NCBI RefSeq assembly: GCF_016597725.1
Contig: NZ_VCGY01000009.1
Location: 1 to 64,000 of the forward strand
Source of the DNA: Marinobacter sp. 1-4A
GTDB taxonomy: Bacteria > Pseudomonadota > Gammaproteobacteria > Pseudomonadales > Oleiphilaceae
DNA: 64,000 nucleotides
Direction of reading: 5' to 3'
Shown here: piece by piece, positions 26,710-34,562 of the stretch
Position numbering within the stretch: the first letter of the stretch is position 1
Layout of the letters: every line of letters begins with the position of its first letter
Notes under the pieces: model-generated
The model's input: only the letters and a program-made list of their open reading frames with translations
What the model was told of the DNA's origin: nothing
Databases searched by the model: none
Made by a program: the position numbers and the translations under genes

Positions 26710-27758
26710 TATTCATCTGCTTCCCGATTAAGATGCTGTGCTCGATACTGGGCAGGAGCCGTGCCGGTCCAGCGTTTGAAAGCCCGGCTGAACGCGCTCA
26801 ATTCGGAGAATCCCAAAAGAAAGGCGATTTCTCCCAGAGCGTAGCGATCAGACGCAACATAGCGCAAGGCTTTGTCTTTACGCACGTGTTCCACAAGCTC
26901 ATGAAAGCTCAAACCCTCCTTCTTGAGCCTTCGGTACAAAGTTTGACGGCTCATATGGCACTGCCGGGCCAGAGTGTCCGCATCGATCTTGTCGGTCGAC
27001 ATTTGGCGTGATATCAGTCGGCGGATCTTGCGACCGAAAGAGCGCCGGGTTTGCAGGCGAGCCAGCAGGCCGTTGACCTGCTTCAAAACCGCTGAATACA
27101 CATAAGGGTTGCGATGCGGAATCGGATGGCTCATGTGGCGGCTGTCGAATGCAAGACGTGTTGCGGCGGCGCCGAAGGCCACAGACCCTCCTAGCAGCTT
27201 TTCATACTTATCGGCATAGTCCGGGCGCGCATGGGCAACTTCTACCCACTCAGCGTGTATCCCCGGATAGATAAAGTGCCGGGTTCTACACAAAGCAGCA
27301 GCCAAAGTGCGGTCCATATCCTGACGGCAGTAGTGCTCCGGAGAGTCTGCCTGCCAGGTCAGAATAGCCTGATCGCCTGTTTGCTCGAAGCTCAGGGTGA
27401 CGGATTCGTTGATCAGCCGGTGCAAGCGCACGTACTGGGTTACGGCTTCGCCAAGCGTGTCGCAATTGAAAAATACGTGCCCAACCAGCCCCATACGGTC
27501 AGGATCAATAACCTGACCTGCGTTTAGGCCTATCGCCGGGTCGCCGGTCACTTTTTCGGCGTGATCCCAAAGCTCGTAGTGAGCATGGGCGGGTACGCGC
27601 AGGTCGGGGTCCTCAAGTGCCGAAATGCCTACGCCAGTAAGCTGTTCAACCCGCTGCCTGTCCAGAACACCCTGACGTTTCAGGTAGTGCACCAGTGCAA
27701 GCGTGCTCGATGCTGCAACGAGAGGTGTTGTTGTGTTATCCGTAGGTGCAGATGTCAC
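26709..27758 (-). CDS. AraC-family regulator with arabinose-binding-like N-terminal domain
   Basis: A 349-residue regulator. The N-terminal domain (about 25-210) is of the Arabinose_bd type found in OruR- and MmoR-like regulators (LKRQGVLDRQRVEQL, then GLVGHVFFNCDTLGEAV). The C-terminal AraC domain (about 240-340) has two helix-turn-helix units: DADTLARQCHMSRQTLYRRL and ALGEIAFLLGFSELSAFSRA. The start is GTG 27758. It is divergent from a 30-codon gene at 27904 across a 145-bp gap with repeated TGTCA motifs, which makes that gene and its own operon the first targets to consider. It is followed without a gap by cls. Confidence 0.92.
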   Translation of the reverse strand: MTSAPTDNTTTPLVAASSTLALVHYLKRQGVLDRQRVEQLTGVGISALEDPDLRVPAHAHYELWDHAEKVTGDPAIGLNAGQVIDPDRMGLVGHVFFNCDTLGEAVTQYVRLHRLINESVTLSFEQTGDQAILTWQADSPEHYCRQDMDRTLAAALCRTRHFIYPGIHAEWVEVAHARPDYADKYEKLLGGSVAFGAAATRLAFDSRHMSHPIPHRNPYVYSAVLKQVNGLLARLQTRRSFGRKIRRLISRQMSTDKIDADTLARQCHMSRQTLYRRLKKEGLSFHELVEHVRKDKALRYVASDRYALGEIAFLLGFSELSAFSRAFKRWTGTAPAQYRAQHLNREADE

Positions 27759-27780
27759 TTTAGCCGGCCCATTAACGAGT

Positions 27781-27832
27781 TGTCATGGATGCTGATACAA
27801 AATGTCAAACGAGTGGGACAGTCTGTCAACGG
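27781..27832 (+). promoter_or_regulatory. Candidate operator repeats for the AraC-type regulator
   Basis: TGTCATGGA (27781), TGTCAAACG (27803) and TGTCAACGG (27824) are spaced 22 and 21 bp apart, two helical turns, on the same face of the DNA. A fourth TGTCA lies at 27753, inside the regulator start. AraC proteins bind such direct repeats next to -35 boxes; a weak -10 (TAGCAT, 27852-27857) is positioned for activation of the rightward 30-codon gene. This is a pattern reading only. Confidence 0.45.
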
Positions 27833-27903
27833 TTTCTGTTTTGTACAACGATAGCATTTAACGCACAGGTTGAAGTAATGGAAAGCGCACCAGGAGGTAT
27901 TCG

Positions 27904-27996
27904 ATGAGAAACGAAATTTTTGTACCCCAAACCGAGCTTGAGCGTAAAAACGTAATGGCATTGGCAGAATATCTAGGCGATATCTACTACTGCTAA
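27904..27996 (+). CDS. 30-codon gene of unknown function with strong ribosome site
   Basis: An open frame of 30 codons from ATG 27904 to TAA 27994-27996. The peptide starts MRNEIFVPQTEL, has a helical middle (ERKNVMALAEYLGD) and ends IYYC. It is preceded by AGGAGGT with a spacing of 6, the strongest Shine-Dalgarno sequence I noticed in the window, and followed 33 bp later by a clear rho-independent terminator, so it forms a complete transcription unit. No signal peptide is visible. Upstream it is divergent from an AraC-type regulator. It does not match PqqA or another small-peptide precursor that I know. It may be a functional small protein or modified peptide; the C-terminal Tyr-Tyr-Cys is notable. 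Existence is supported by signals, function is unknown. Confidence 0.65.
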   Translation: MRNEIFVPQTELERKNVMALAEYLGDIYYC

Positions 27997-28028
27997 AGCC
28001 ACTGTAAAGAAGACTATGACCAATTTAG

Positions 28029-28051
28029 CCGGGCAATGCCCGGTTTTTTTT
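28029..28051 (+). terminator. Rho-independent terminator of the 30-codon gene
   Basis: CCGGGC and GCCCGG with a 3-base loop (28029-28043) followed by eight T. A second small stem, TGGCCG and CGGCCA (28051-28070), follows. Confidence 0.9.
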
Positions 28052-28158
28052 GGCCGTAAAAAAGCGGCCATCTTCTGTCCTCCCCTTGCTCGTCTGACTG
28101 GCAGTGTTAATGTATCGGCATCGTTAATAACATGAACCCCGACGGAGACGGCCCGCCC

Positions 28159-28962
28159 ATGAGTGAAATACTGAATCACAGAGTTACCGGAGAAGGTGCC
28201 CCACTGATCCTGCTGCACGGTTTGTTTGGTGCCCAGGAAAATTTGGGTGCTATTGCCCGGCAGTTTCATACTCAATGGCAGGTGCACGCCTTGGATTTGC
28301 GCAACCATGGTAGCTCTTTCCACGCGGATACTATGGATTACCCAAGCATGGCGGGAGACGTGCTTGAGTATATGGACAAACAGGAACTCGACAAGGCCTG
28401 CCTGTTGGGACACTCAATGGGCGGTAAGGTTGCGATGCAGGTCGCCTTGCAGGCTCCGGAGCGGGTTGAAAAGCTCATTGTTGCCGATATCTCCCCGGTG
28501 ACCTACAAAGCGCACCACGACGCTATTCTAGAGGGTATGATGCAAGTTGATCTCGCTAGTGTTCGTTCCCGTCGTGATGCCGATAAGCAGCTGGCAGAGT
28601 TTGTGGAGACGCCTGGTGTTCGGCAGTTCTTGCTCATGAATCTCGAACGGATTCCAAACGAAGCCCAATCAAAGGACGGCCCGGTGTACCGTTGGCGTTT
28701 GAACTTGAAAGCCATTGATGACTGCTATGCCAATCTGGCCGCCGCACCGGTTGCGGATGCGCCATACAAGGGCCCGGTGCTGTTCTTGAAAGGGGCTGAC
28801 TCGGCTTACATTCAGGAAAAGCACAAGGAAGACATCAGCCGGTTGTTCCCGGAAGCCCAGATTCAAGTTATTGAGGGTACTGGACATTGGCTGCATGCTG
28901 AAAAAACGGACACCTTCGTTGCTCTGTGTCAGCAGTTTCTCACGGGTCAAAATGCCGAATAA
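28159..28962 (+). CDS. Alpha/beta hydrolase (YbfF-like esterase)
   Basis: A 267-residue alpha/beta hydrolase. LILLHGLFGAQENLG carries the oxyanion HG, LLGHSMGGKVAMQ the nucleophile elbow (GHSMGG), and EGTGHWLHAEKTDTF the catalytic His; the acid is probably the Asp of KGADSAYI. The layout ALDLRNHGSS is typical of YbfF, an acyl-CoA/carboxyl esterase of E. coli; the natural substrate is not known here. I prefer ATG 28159 (MSEILNHRV), with GGAG about 10 bases before, to the ATG at 28132. It is followed by an SMP-30-like gene in the same direction. Confidence 0.92.
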   Translation: MSEILNHRVTGEGAPLILLHGLFGAQENLGAIARQFHTQWQVHALDLRNHGSSFHADTMDYPSMAGDVLEYMDKQELDKACLLGHSMGGKVAMQVALQAPERVEKLIVADISPVTYKAHHDAILEGMMQVDLASVRSRRDADKQLAEFVETPGVRQFLLMNLERIPNEAQSKDGPVYRWRLNLKAIDDCYANLAAAPVADAPYKGPVLFLKGADSAYIQEKHKEDISRLFPEAQIQVIEGTGHWLHAEKTDTFVALCQQFLTGQNAE

Positions 28963-28995
28963 GTAGTCAAAATAACAAGCAAGCGGGTTGAGCGT

Positions 28996-30081
28996 ATGAA
29001 GTGGTTGACGGGCGGATTTCTAGTTTTGTTTATTGTGTTGGGCGGTTTTTTTATGGCGCCATCTCCTATTGATGCCAGTGCCTGGCAGCCACCGAGCCCG
29101 AATGCCATGACGGGGTTGTTGGCTCCGAACGAGCAGTTGCGTCAAGCGGAACTGCTTGCAAAAGGGCAGGTGTATGGGCCGGAAGACACAACGGTTAACT
29201 CCGAAGGTGTGGTTTTTGCAGGTACCCAAGATGGGTACATTGTGCAGGTATATCCGGACGGCCGGGTTGAAAACTGGCTGTCCACCGGAGGGCGCCCTCT
29301 AGGCATGATGTTTGACCAGAGTGGCAACCTTATTGTTGCCGACGCCTGGAAAGGGCTGATATCAATTACCCCGGAAGGCGAAACGACTGTACTGACCAGT
29401 GAGGCAGAGGGCGTTCCTTTCCGGTTTACCGACGATCTTGATATTGCCGCTGATGGCCGGATCTATTTCAGTGATGCCAGCTCACGTTTCTACCAACCGG
29501 ATTACCAGCTCGATTTGCTGGAAATGCGGCCCCACGGCCGCCTCTTGCGCTACTCCCCAAAAACAGGTGAAACCGAGGTGTTGCTCAGCGGCCTGCATTT
29601 TGCCAACGGCGTTGCAGTGGCACCTAGCGGCGATTATGTGCTGGTTAATGAAACCTGGAAATACCGCATTCAGCGCTATTGGATAAACGGACCGAAAGCA
29701 GGGCAAGCGGAAATTTTCGTGGATAACCTGCCGGGCTTTCCCGACAACCTGGCAGTGGATGAAAAAGGTCGGTATTGGGTGGCTTTCCCCACGCTTCGCA
29801 ATGCCAGTATTGATACCTTGCACCCAAAACCCTGGCTCAAAGAGTTGGTCGCCAAATTACCCAAGAGCTTTCAGCCTGCGCCACAAGAGTACGGTTTAGC
29901 CATAGCGTTTGATAGCGACGGAGCGGTAATAACCAGTCTGCACGACACGCAGGGCGAGCACTTGCAGGAAATTACCTCGGTTAACCCGCACGGTGGGCAC
30001 TTGTATTTTGGCTCTTTGCACAATGACCGTATCGGGCGGATAGCCTTGCAGGCTATACCTGGCCTTGAGGAGCAGAAATGA
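28996..30081 (+). CDS. SMP-30/strictosidine synthase-like beta-propeller protein
   Basis: A 361-residue protein with an N-terminal hydrophobic segment (about 4-22), probably a membrane anchor facing the periplasm, and a six-bladed beta-propeller. Blades show the family motifs GPEDTTVNSEGVVFAGTQDG, FTDDLDIAADGRIYFSDASS and LHFANGVAVAPSGDYVLVNE (each a local reading), and the region DLLEMRPHGRLLRYSP matches strictosidine synthase-like lactonases. Such enzymes hydrolyse lactones with a bound calcium; the substrate cannot be named. The stop overlaps the thioesterase start by 4 bp, suggesting coupled expression with the thioesterase and perhaps the hydrolase upstream. Confidence 0.88.
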   Translation: MKWLTGGFLVLFIVLGGFFMAPSPIDASAWQPPSPNAMTGLLAPNEQLRQAELLAKGQVYGPEDTTVNSEGVVFAGTQDGYIVQVYPDGRVENWLSTGGRPLGMMFDQSGNLIVADAWKGLISITPEGETTVLTSEAEGVPFRFTDDLDIAADGRIYFSDASSRFYQPDYQLDLLEMRPHGRLLRYSPKTGETEVLLSGLHFANGVAVAPSGDYVLVNETWKYRIQRYWINGPKAGQAEIFVDNLPGFPDNLAVDEKGRYWVAFPTLRNASIDTLHPKPWLKELVAKLPKSFQPAPQEYGLAIAFDSDGAVITSLHDTQGEHLQEITSVNPHGGHLYFGSLHNDRIGRIALQAIPGLEEQK

Positions 30082-30542
30082 CCGAACAACAGCCAATACA
30101 GTGGGATCTACCTGACCCCTTTACCCTTGAGATTCTGGTGGTTGAAGAGGATACCGATGAGCTGGGGCACGCCAACAACGTTGTGTATGTGCGCTGGCTG
30201 GAAGAGATCAGTTGGGCCCACGTTAAGAGCTTGGGCATGACTTGGGAACTGAATGAAGCCACTGGCAAAGCTTTCGCGATTACCCGTACAGAGATTGATT
30301 ATCTCGCGGCTGCAAACCCCGGGGATCGGCTGATTATGGGTACCTGGCTTACCGGCTTTGATGGTCGCTTCCGTTCAGCGAGACAATTTCAGCTGGTGCG
30401 CCCTAAAGATGGAAAAACTCTGGTTAGAGCGGTATCAACCCACGCCTGTGTGGACTTGAAAACCCAGCGGCCCTCGCGCGCACCAAAAGAATTTGCCGAT
30501 ATCATGAAGGCGGCTTGTGTGCCCGGAGGGAAAGGTCTGTAA
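30078..30542 (+). CDS. Acyl-CoA thioesterase (hotdog fold)
   Basis: A 154-residue 4HBT-type thioesterase. VEEDTDELGHANNVVYVRWLEEISW (seen as DTDELGHANN and YVRWLEE) contains the family active-site pattern with Asp and the helix that follows; FAITRTEIDYLAAANPGDRL is the second conserved strand. Substrate is probably an acyl-CoA or 4-hydroxybenzoyl-CoA-like thioester, not definable by eye. It overlaps the upstream propeller gene by ATGA and is followed after 95 bp by an oxidoreductase gene. Confidence 0.92.
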   Translation: MTEQQPIQWDLPDPFTLEILVVEEDTDELGHANNVVYVRWLEEISWAHVKSLGMTWELNEATGKAFAITRTEIDYLAAANPGDRLIMGTWLTGFDGRFRSARQFQLVRPKDGKTLVRAVSTHACVDLKTQRPSRAPKEFADIMKAACVPGGKGL

Positions 30543-30637
30543 GTCACTATTGCAGGCGCTTTCTGGTAACCTGAAAAAAAGAATAGAAACTCCAATACCA
30601 ATCAGTTGCTAATCAGCGCCCTTTCTCGGAGAGACCT

Positions 30638-31621
30638 ATGGATACACCCATTGACCATAATTCAGAATCGTCTATGAAAAAAGTGGTCTATAACCAGTTT
30701 GGTGAGCGCGATGTTTTGGAGGTTGTGAGCTCGAACATTCCTTCACCGCAAGAAGGCGAGGTACTGATTCGTGTTCACGGGGCCGGGCTCAACCCGATTG
30801 ACTGGAAAACCCGCAAAGGCTTTGGATTTGTGGCACAGCAGATTGAAAACGCTTTGCCATGGACGCCCGGCTACGATGTGGCTGGAGAGGTGGTTGCCAT
30901 TGGTGATGGCGTAACCACTCTGGTGCCAGGGGATCGGGTGATGGGGCTGGTAGGTTTTCCGCTGAATGGCGGGGGCTATGCAGAGTATGCGCTGACAACG
31001 GCAGACGAGCTGGCCGTAGTACCCGAAGAGCTTGATTTGGTAACCGCGGGCGCCTTACCGCTGGCGGCACTCACAGCGTGGCAGGCCCTGTTTGAAGTGG
31101 CTGAGCTTGAAGCTGGCCAGAAAATTCTTGTGCATGCTGGTGCAGGCGGTGTTGGCCACCTTGCTGTGCAGTTTGCTCTGGCGCGAGGTGCCCATGTTAT
31201 TGCAACGGCCTCTGCCGGAAATCGCGACTTTCTTGCAGAGCTGGGGGTGCACGAGGTCATTGACTACAACACCACAGATTTTGCGGAAGAGTGCTTTGGG
31301 CTGGACGTGGTGCTGGACTTGGTAGGCGGCGATACGGGTAAACGGTCCCTGCGCACTTTGGGAGACAGCGGCATGCTGGTAACCATTCCTACGGTGACTG
31401 CCGATGAGGTGGTCAGTGCTGCCGAAGCACAGGGTTTAAGGGCTCACGGTATGACTGTTCGCCCGGATGTCTTCCATCTTGAAGAAATTGCCGAGCTGAT
31501 TGAAGATGGCGATGTGAGGGTACACATTGAGAAAGCGTTTACGCTGGATCAGGTTGCACAAGCCCACGAACTGCTCGAAGGTGGGCATGTGCGGGGCAAG
31601 CTGGTTCTGGATTGCAGCTAG
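30638..31621 (+). CDS. NADP-dependent quinone oxidoreductase-like (MDR family)
   Basis: A 327-residue zinc-free medium-chain dehydrogenase. The N-terminal GroES-like domain (about 14-135) has GAGLNPIDWKTRKG, and the Rossmann part has LVHAGAGGVGHLAVQFALARGA for NADPH, with a C-terminal LEGGHVRGKLVLD. Cysteine and histidine ligands for zinc are absent, which fits the quinone reductase branch. ATG 30638 follows GGAGAG at a good distance; the more usual family start would be ATG 30674 (MKKVVYNQFG). It converges on the antiporter gene with only 10 bp between. Confidence 0.93.
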   Translation: MDTPIDHNSESSMKKVVYNQFGERDVLEVVSSNIPSPQEGEVLIRVHGAGLNPIDWKTRKGFGFVAQQIENALPWTPGYDVAGEVVAIGDGVTTLVPGDRVMGLVGFPLNGGGYAEYALTTADELAVVPEELDLVTAGALPLAALTAWQALFEVAELEAGQKILVHAGAGGVGHLAVQFALARGAHVIATASAGNRDFLAELGVHEVIDYNTTDFAEECFGLDVVLDLVGGDTGKRSLRTLGDSGMLVTIPTVTADEVVSAAEAQGLRAHGMTVRPDVFHLEEIAELIEDGDVRVHIEKAFTLDQVAQAHELLEGGHVRGKLVLDCS

Positions 31622-31631
31622 CCCTCGGTTT

Positions 31632-33563
31632 TTAACTTCTTGGGGACGAGCTTTCGGGGGGTGGGCCTTCGCCTGTGGCTGAGGGTTCCTTACCCATAGC
31701 TGAAGGCTCTTTACCCATGGCTGATGGCTCTGCCCCCTCCCCATTACTTTCCTTGTTTTTTCGCTCTTTACGGTTCTGGGGTGGCACCAGACTGATCAGT
31801 ATCCAGTCGTCATCCGGTTTCAGGTCGTCCATGCTGCGTACCGGGTTGATTCGGCTCTTGCTGTCAAACACAAACAGCACCAGAGCTTGACCTTGGTATT
31901 TCTCCAGAAAGTCGCTGTATCCATACTCTTCGCTGAGCTGGGTGGTTTTTATCGAGTACCCCTGACTGGCCAGGCTGGCGAGTTTGGCATAGCTTACGCC
32001 GTCAAAAAGGCCTCGGGTCATCTGTATTTTTCCGGCCGTTTGGTGCCGTGCTTTTTGATCTTGATCGCCTTCTGAAAGACTAAATACACTGGTGTCGCCG
32101 AACCAATCCAAAAAGTGGTAAGTCGCCAGCGAGTTCATGTGTTTGTATGGGGAGATAACCAGCAGGTTACCGATCCCTGTCAGGTCAAGGTGGGTTGATG
32201 CGTGCTCGGAAACCGGGTTGCCGAAATACACTTTCAAGTTGTCCATTCGCGCTTGGCGCACGTTTTCCCAGTTGGTGTCCGTTAAGGCAACGGGTACTTC
32301 ATGCTTCTTGAGCGCCTGTGCAATCATGCGGGCAACGGGATTCGCACCCAGAATCAGGAAGCCATACTCCGCCGGTTCGGTGACTTTTAGTAATCGGGCA
32401 ATAGGCCGTGCGGTTAGGCTTTGCAGGGTCACCGTCGCAATAATGAGAACAAACACCATGGGCACAAGGGCAGTAGCACTTTCGTAACCCAGATTCTGGA
32501 GTTGAAAAGCAAAGAGTGCGGAAACCGCCGCTGCAACAATGCCTCTGGGGGCTATCCAGCTTAAAAACACTTTCTCCCGCCAGTTTAGGTCTGTGCCTAT
32601 GGCTGATAGAAATACGCTTAGCGGCCGGGCGACCAACATCAAAACCACCAGCACTACGGCTAAGCCCCAGCCCAAATCTGCAATAGCAGCGAATTCCACT
32701 CGCGCAGCCAGAATTATAAACAGCGCTGAAATCAGCAGTACGCTTAGGGACTCCTTGAATTCAAGAATGCTGTCGACAGATACCTGCTTCATGTTGGCCA
32801 TCCAAATGCCCATAACCGTTACGGTAAGCAGACCGGATTCGTGGGCCATTTCATTGGATAGGGCATAAACACCCAGCATGAAGGTGAGTGTCGCGGCGTT
32901 GTGCAAGTACTGCGGCATAAGGTGCTTGCGTAGCACCAAACCGTTCAAATAACCGGCCACGGCGCCGGTAACAAAGCCGATCAGCAGGGTTTTGCCAAAA
33001 ATGTATAGAGAGTGGCCGAACACATTGCCTTGCCCCCAAGACACAATGCCCTCAAACACCAATACGGCCAACAAGGCGCCTACCGGGTCTATAATGATGC
33101 CTTCCCAGCGCAGAATGTTGGCCAGTTTTGCGCTTGGGCGCACAGAACGCAGTAGGGGGGCGATAACCGTGGGGCCTGTGACTATGGAGATAGCGCCGAA
33201 GAGCAGGGCCACCGCCCAAGAGATATCCAAAACCCAGCGAGCCGCCAAAGTGCCGATAATGCCGGTCACAATGGAGCCGATGGGTATCAGGTTGCGGGCC
33301 ATTTTGCTGTGCCCGCGAATCTCGTCAAAGCGCAGCGTCAGGCTACCTTCAAACAGAATGACCGCAACGGCCAGGGACACCAGCGGAAACAGCAAGTCGC
33401 CGAAGACCTCGTCCGGTTTTAGAAAGCCCAGTACCGGGCCCACCAATATGCCGCCTGCCAGTAGAAATAGAATCGCGGGCACACGCATGCGCCAGGCAAG
33501 CCACTGAAATGACAATGAGAGGACACCAATGCTGGCAAGAATCAGGACTGTGCTGGCTGGCAT
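31632..33563 (-). CDS. Na+/H+ antiporter (CPA1 type) with cytoplasmic TrkA-N-like domain
   Basis: A 643-residue transporter. About 12-13 membrane helices fill residues 1-400, including the ion-binding helix FGAISIVTGPTVIAPLLRSV and SWIAPRGIVAAAVSALF, which are typical of NhaP-like exchangers. A Rossmann/TrkA-N-like domain (about 405-520, FLILGANPVARMIAQAL) suggests nucleotide control, followed by a regulatory stretch to about 600. The last 30 residues are a low-complexity tail made of near-identical heptads (GKEPSAM), encoded by three 21-bp repeats (31675-31737). It probably supports sodium and pH balance in a saline habitat. Confidence 0.92.
   Translation of the reverse strand: MPASTVLILASIGVLSLSFQWLAWRMRVPAILFLLAGGILVGPVLGFLKPDEVFGDLLFPLVSLAVAVILFEGSLTLRFDEIRGHSKMARNLIPIGSIVTGIIGTLAARWVLDISWAVALLFGAISIVTGPTVIAPLLRSVRPSAKLANILRWEGIIIDPVGALLAVLVFEGIVSWGQGNVFGHSLYIFGKTLLIGFVTGAVAGYLNGLVLRKHLMPQYLHNAATLTFMLGVYALSNEMAHESGLLTVTVMGIWMANMKQVSVDSILEFKESLSVLLISALFIILAARVEFAAIADLGWGLAVVLVVLMLVARPLSVFLSAIGTDLNWREKVFLSWIAPRGIVAAAVSALFAFQLQNLGYESATALVPMVFVLIIATVTLQSLTARPIARLLKVTEPAEYGFLILGANPVARMIAQALKKHEVPVALTDTNWENVRQARMDNLKVYFGNPVSEHASTHLDLTGIGNLLVISPYKHMNSLATYHFLDWFGDTSVFSLSEGDQDQKARHQTAGKIQMTRGLFDGVSYAKLASLASQGYSIKTTQLSEEYGYSDFLEKYQGQALVLFVFDSKSRINPVRSMDDLKPDDDWILISLVPPQNRKERKNKESNGEGAEPSAMGKEPSAMGKEPSATGEGPPPESSSPRS
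31675..31737 (-). repeat. Three 21-bp tandem repeats in the antiporter tail
   Basis: Units at 31675-31695, 31696-31716 and 31717-31737 are about 70-80 percent alike and keep the reading frame, giving (G A/K E P S A M/T) heptads. Copy number could vary between strains. Confidence 0.85.
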
Positions 33564-33584
33564 AAACGTTTCGTACTCGTGTGG

Positions 33585-34376
33585 TTATTGGTTGGTGCGT
33601 TTTGCAATGCGATTTAACAGCCGAGAAGCTGCGAACAGTCCAAAGCTGGCCGTCACCGGGCAGGCGGCGCCAAAGCCTGATGCGCAATCAAGCCGCGAGG
33701 GGCCAGCGGTTGCGGGCTTTTGCAGGCAAACTTCGCCATCTTCGGCAGGGTACGTGAGCTGCTCTGTTGAGTATATGGCCTCAATGCCGAAGCGTCGCTT
33801 GGGATTACGCGAGAACCCGTATTCCCTGCGCAGAAGGTTGCGCACCTTGGCTAATAAGGGATCTTGGGTGGTTTTGCTAAGATCCGCTACCAGAATTTTG
33901 GTGGGGTCCATTTGGCCGCCGGCACCTCCAGCGCATACGATGGGGATCTTTGCCCGTTGGCAGTGAGCAATTAGGGCCGCTTTTGGTTTTACGCTATCGA
34001 TGGCATCAACCACAGCTGTTATATCCGGTGTGATCAGCTCTGTGAGATTTTTCAGCGTGAGAAAACCGAAATGAATCCGGATATCTGCATGGGGATTTAT
34101 GGCTTTGAGTCGATCTGCCATGGCATCGGTTTTTGTGCGCCCGTACTGGCCTTCCAGAGCATGCAGCTGGCGGTTGGTGTTGGACACGCAAATATCGTCC
34201 ATATCAATCAGTGTAATGGTGCCAATGCCGCTACGAGCCAGCGCTTCCGCAGCCCATGAACCAACGCCACCAAGACCGATGACAGCAATATGAGCATCGC
34301 GAAAAGCATGCAGGGCGCGGCGCCCATACAGCCGTTCTATGCCGCCAAAGCGGAAGGCATAATCGTCGGCGTTCAT
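33585..34376 (-). CDS. tcdA: tRNA threonylcarbamoyladenosine dehydratase
   Basis: A 263-residue E1-like (ThiF/CsdL) enzyme that dehydrates t6A37 of tRNA to the cyclic form ct6A using ATP. The N-terminal FGGIERLYGRRALHAFRDAHIAVIGLGGVGSW (read as FGGIERLYG and GLGGVGSWAAEALARSG) contains the nucleotide-binding loop; LIDMDDICVSNTNRQLHAL holds the Arg/Asn finger. ICAGGAGG-like CAGGAGGQMDPTKI and the C-terminal tail are also standard. The C-terminus is hydrophobic, as in TcdA, which is membrane-associated. It ends 22 bp before the antiporter gene, so they may be cotranscribed. Confidence 0.95.
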   Translation of the reverse strand: MNADDYAFRFGGIERLYGRRALHAFRDAHIAVIGLGGVGSWAAEALARSGIGTITLIDMDDICVSNTNRQLHALEGQYGRTKTDAMADRLKAINPHADIRIHFGFLTLKNLTELITPDITAVVDAIDSVKPKAALIAHCQRAKIPIVCAGGAGGQMDPTKILVADLSKTTQDPLLAKVRNLLRREYGFSRNPKRRFGIEAIYSTEQLTYPAEDGEVCLQKPATAGPSRLDCASGFGAACPVTASFGLFAASRLLNRIAKRTNQ

Positions 34377-34464
34377 GGAATCTCCGTTTGGCTCCGGACA
34401 CAGGACCGGAGAAAATCAAAGGCGCGATTATACCCTAGTGCCGGATCAGACAGAAAATACCTGC

Positions 34465-34490
34465 AAAAAAGCCACGCAATGCGCGGCTTT
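34465..34490 (-). terminator. Terminator downstream of the acyl-CoA dehydrogenase gene
   Basis: Read on the minus strand: AAAGCCGCGC, loop, GCGTGGCTTT followed by a T run (34465-34470). One mismatch in the stem. A further inverted repeat, CCGGGTACGG (34502-34511) and CCGTACCCGG (34529-34538), lies between it and the gene. Confidence 0.75.
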
Positions 34491-34562
34491 CAAGGCATTG
34501 CCCGGGTACGGGCTAAGGTGTTGCGGAGCCGTACCCGGTTTTAAGGCCGTTTCTGTTAAGGC

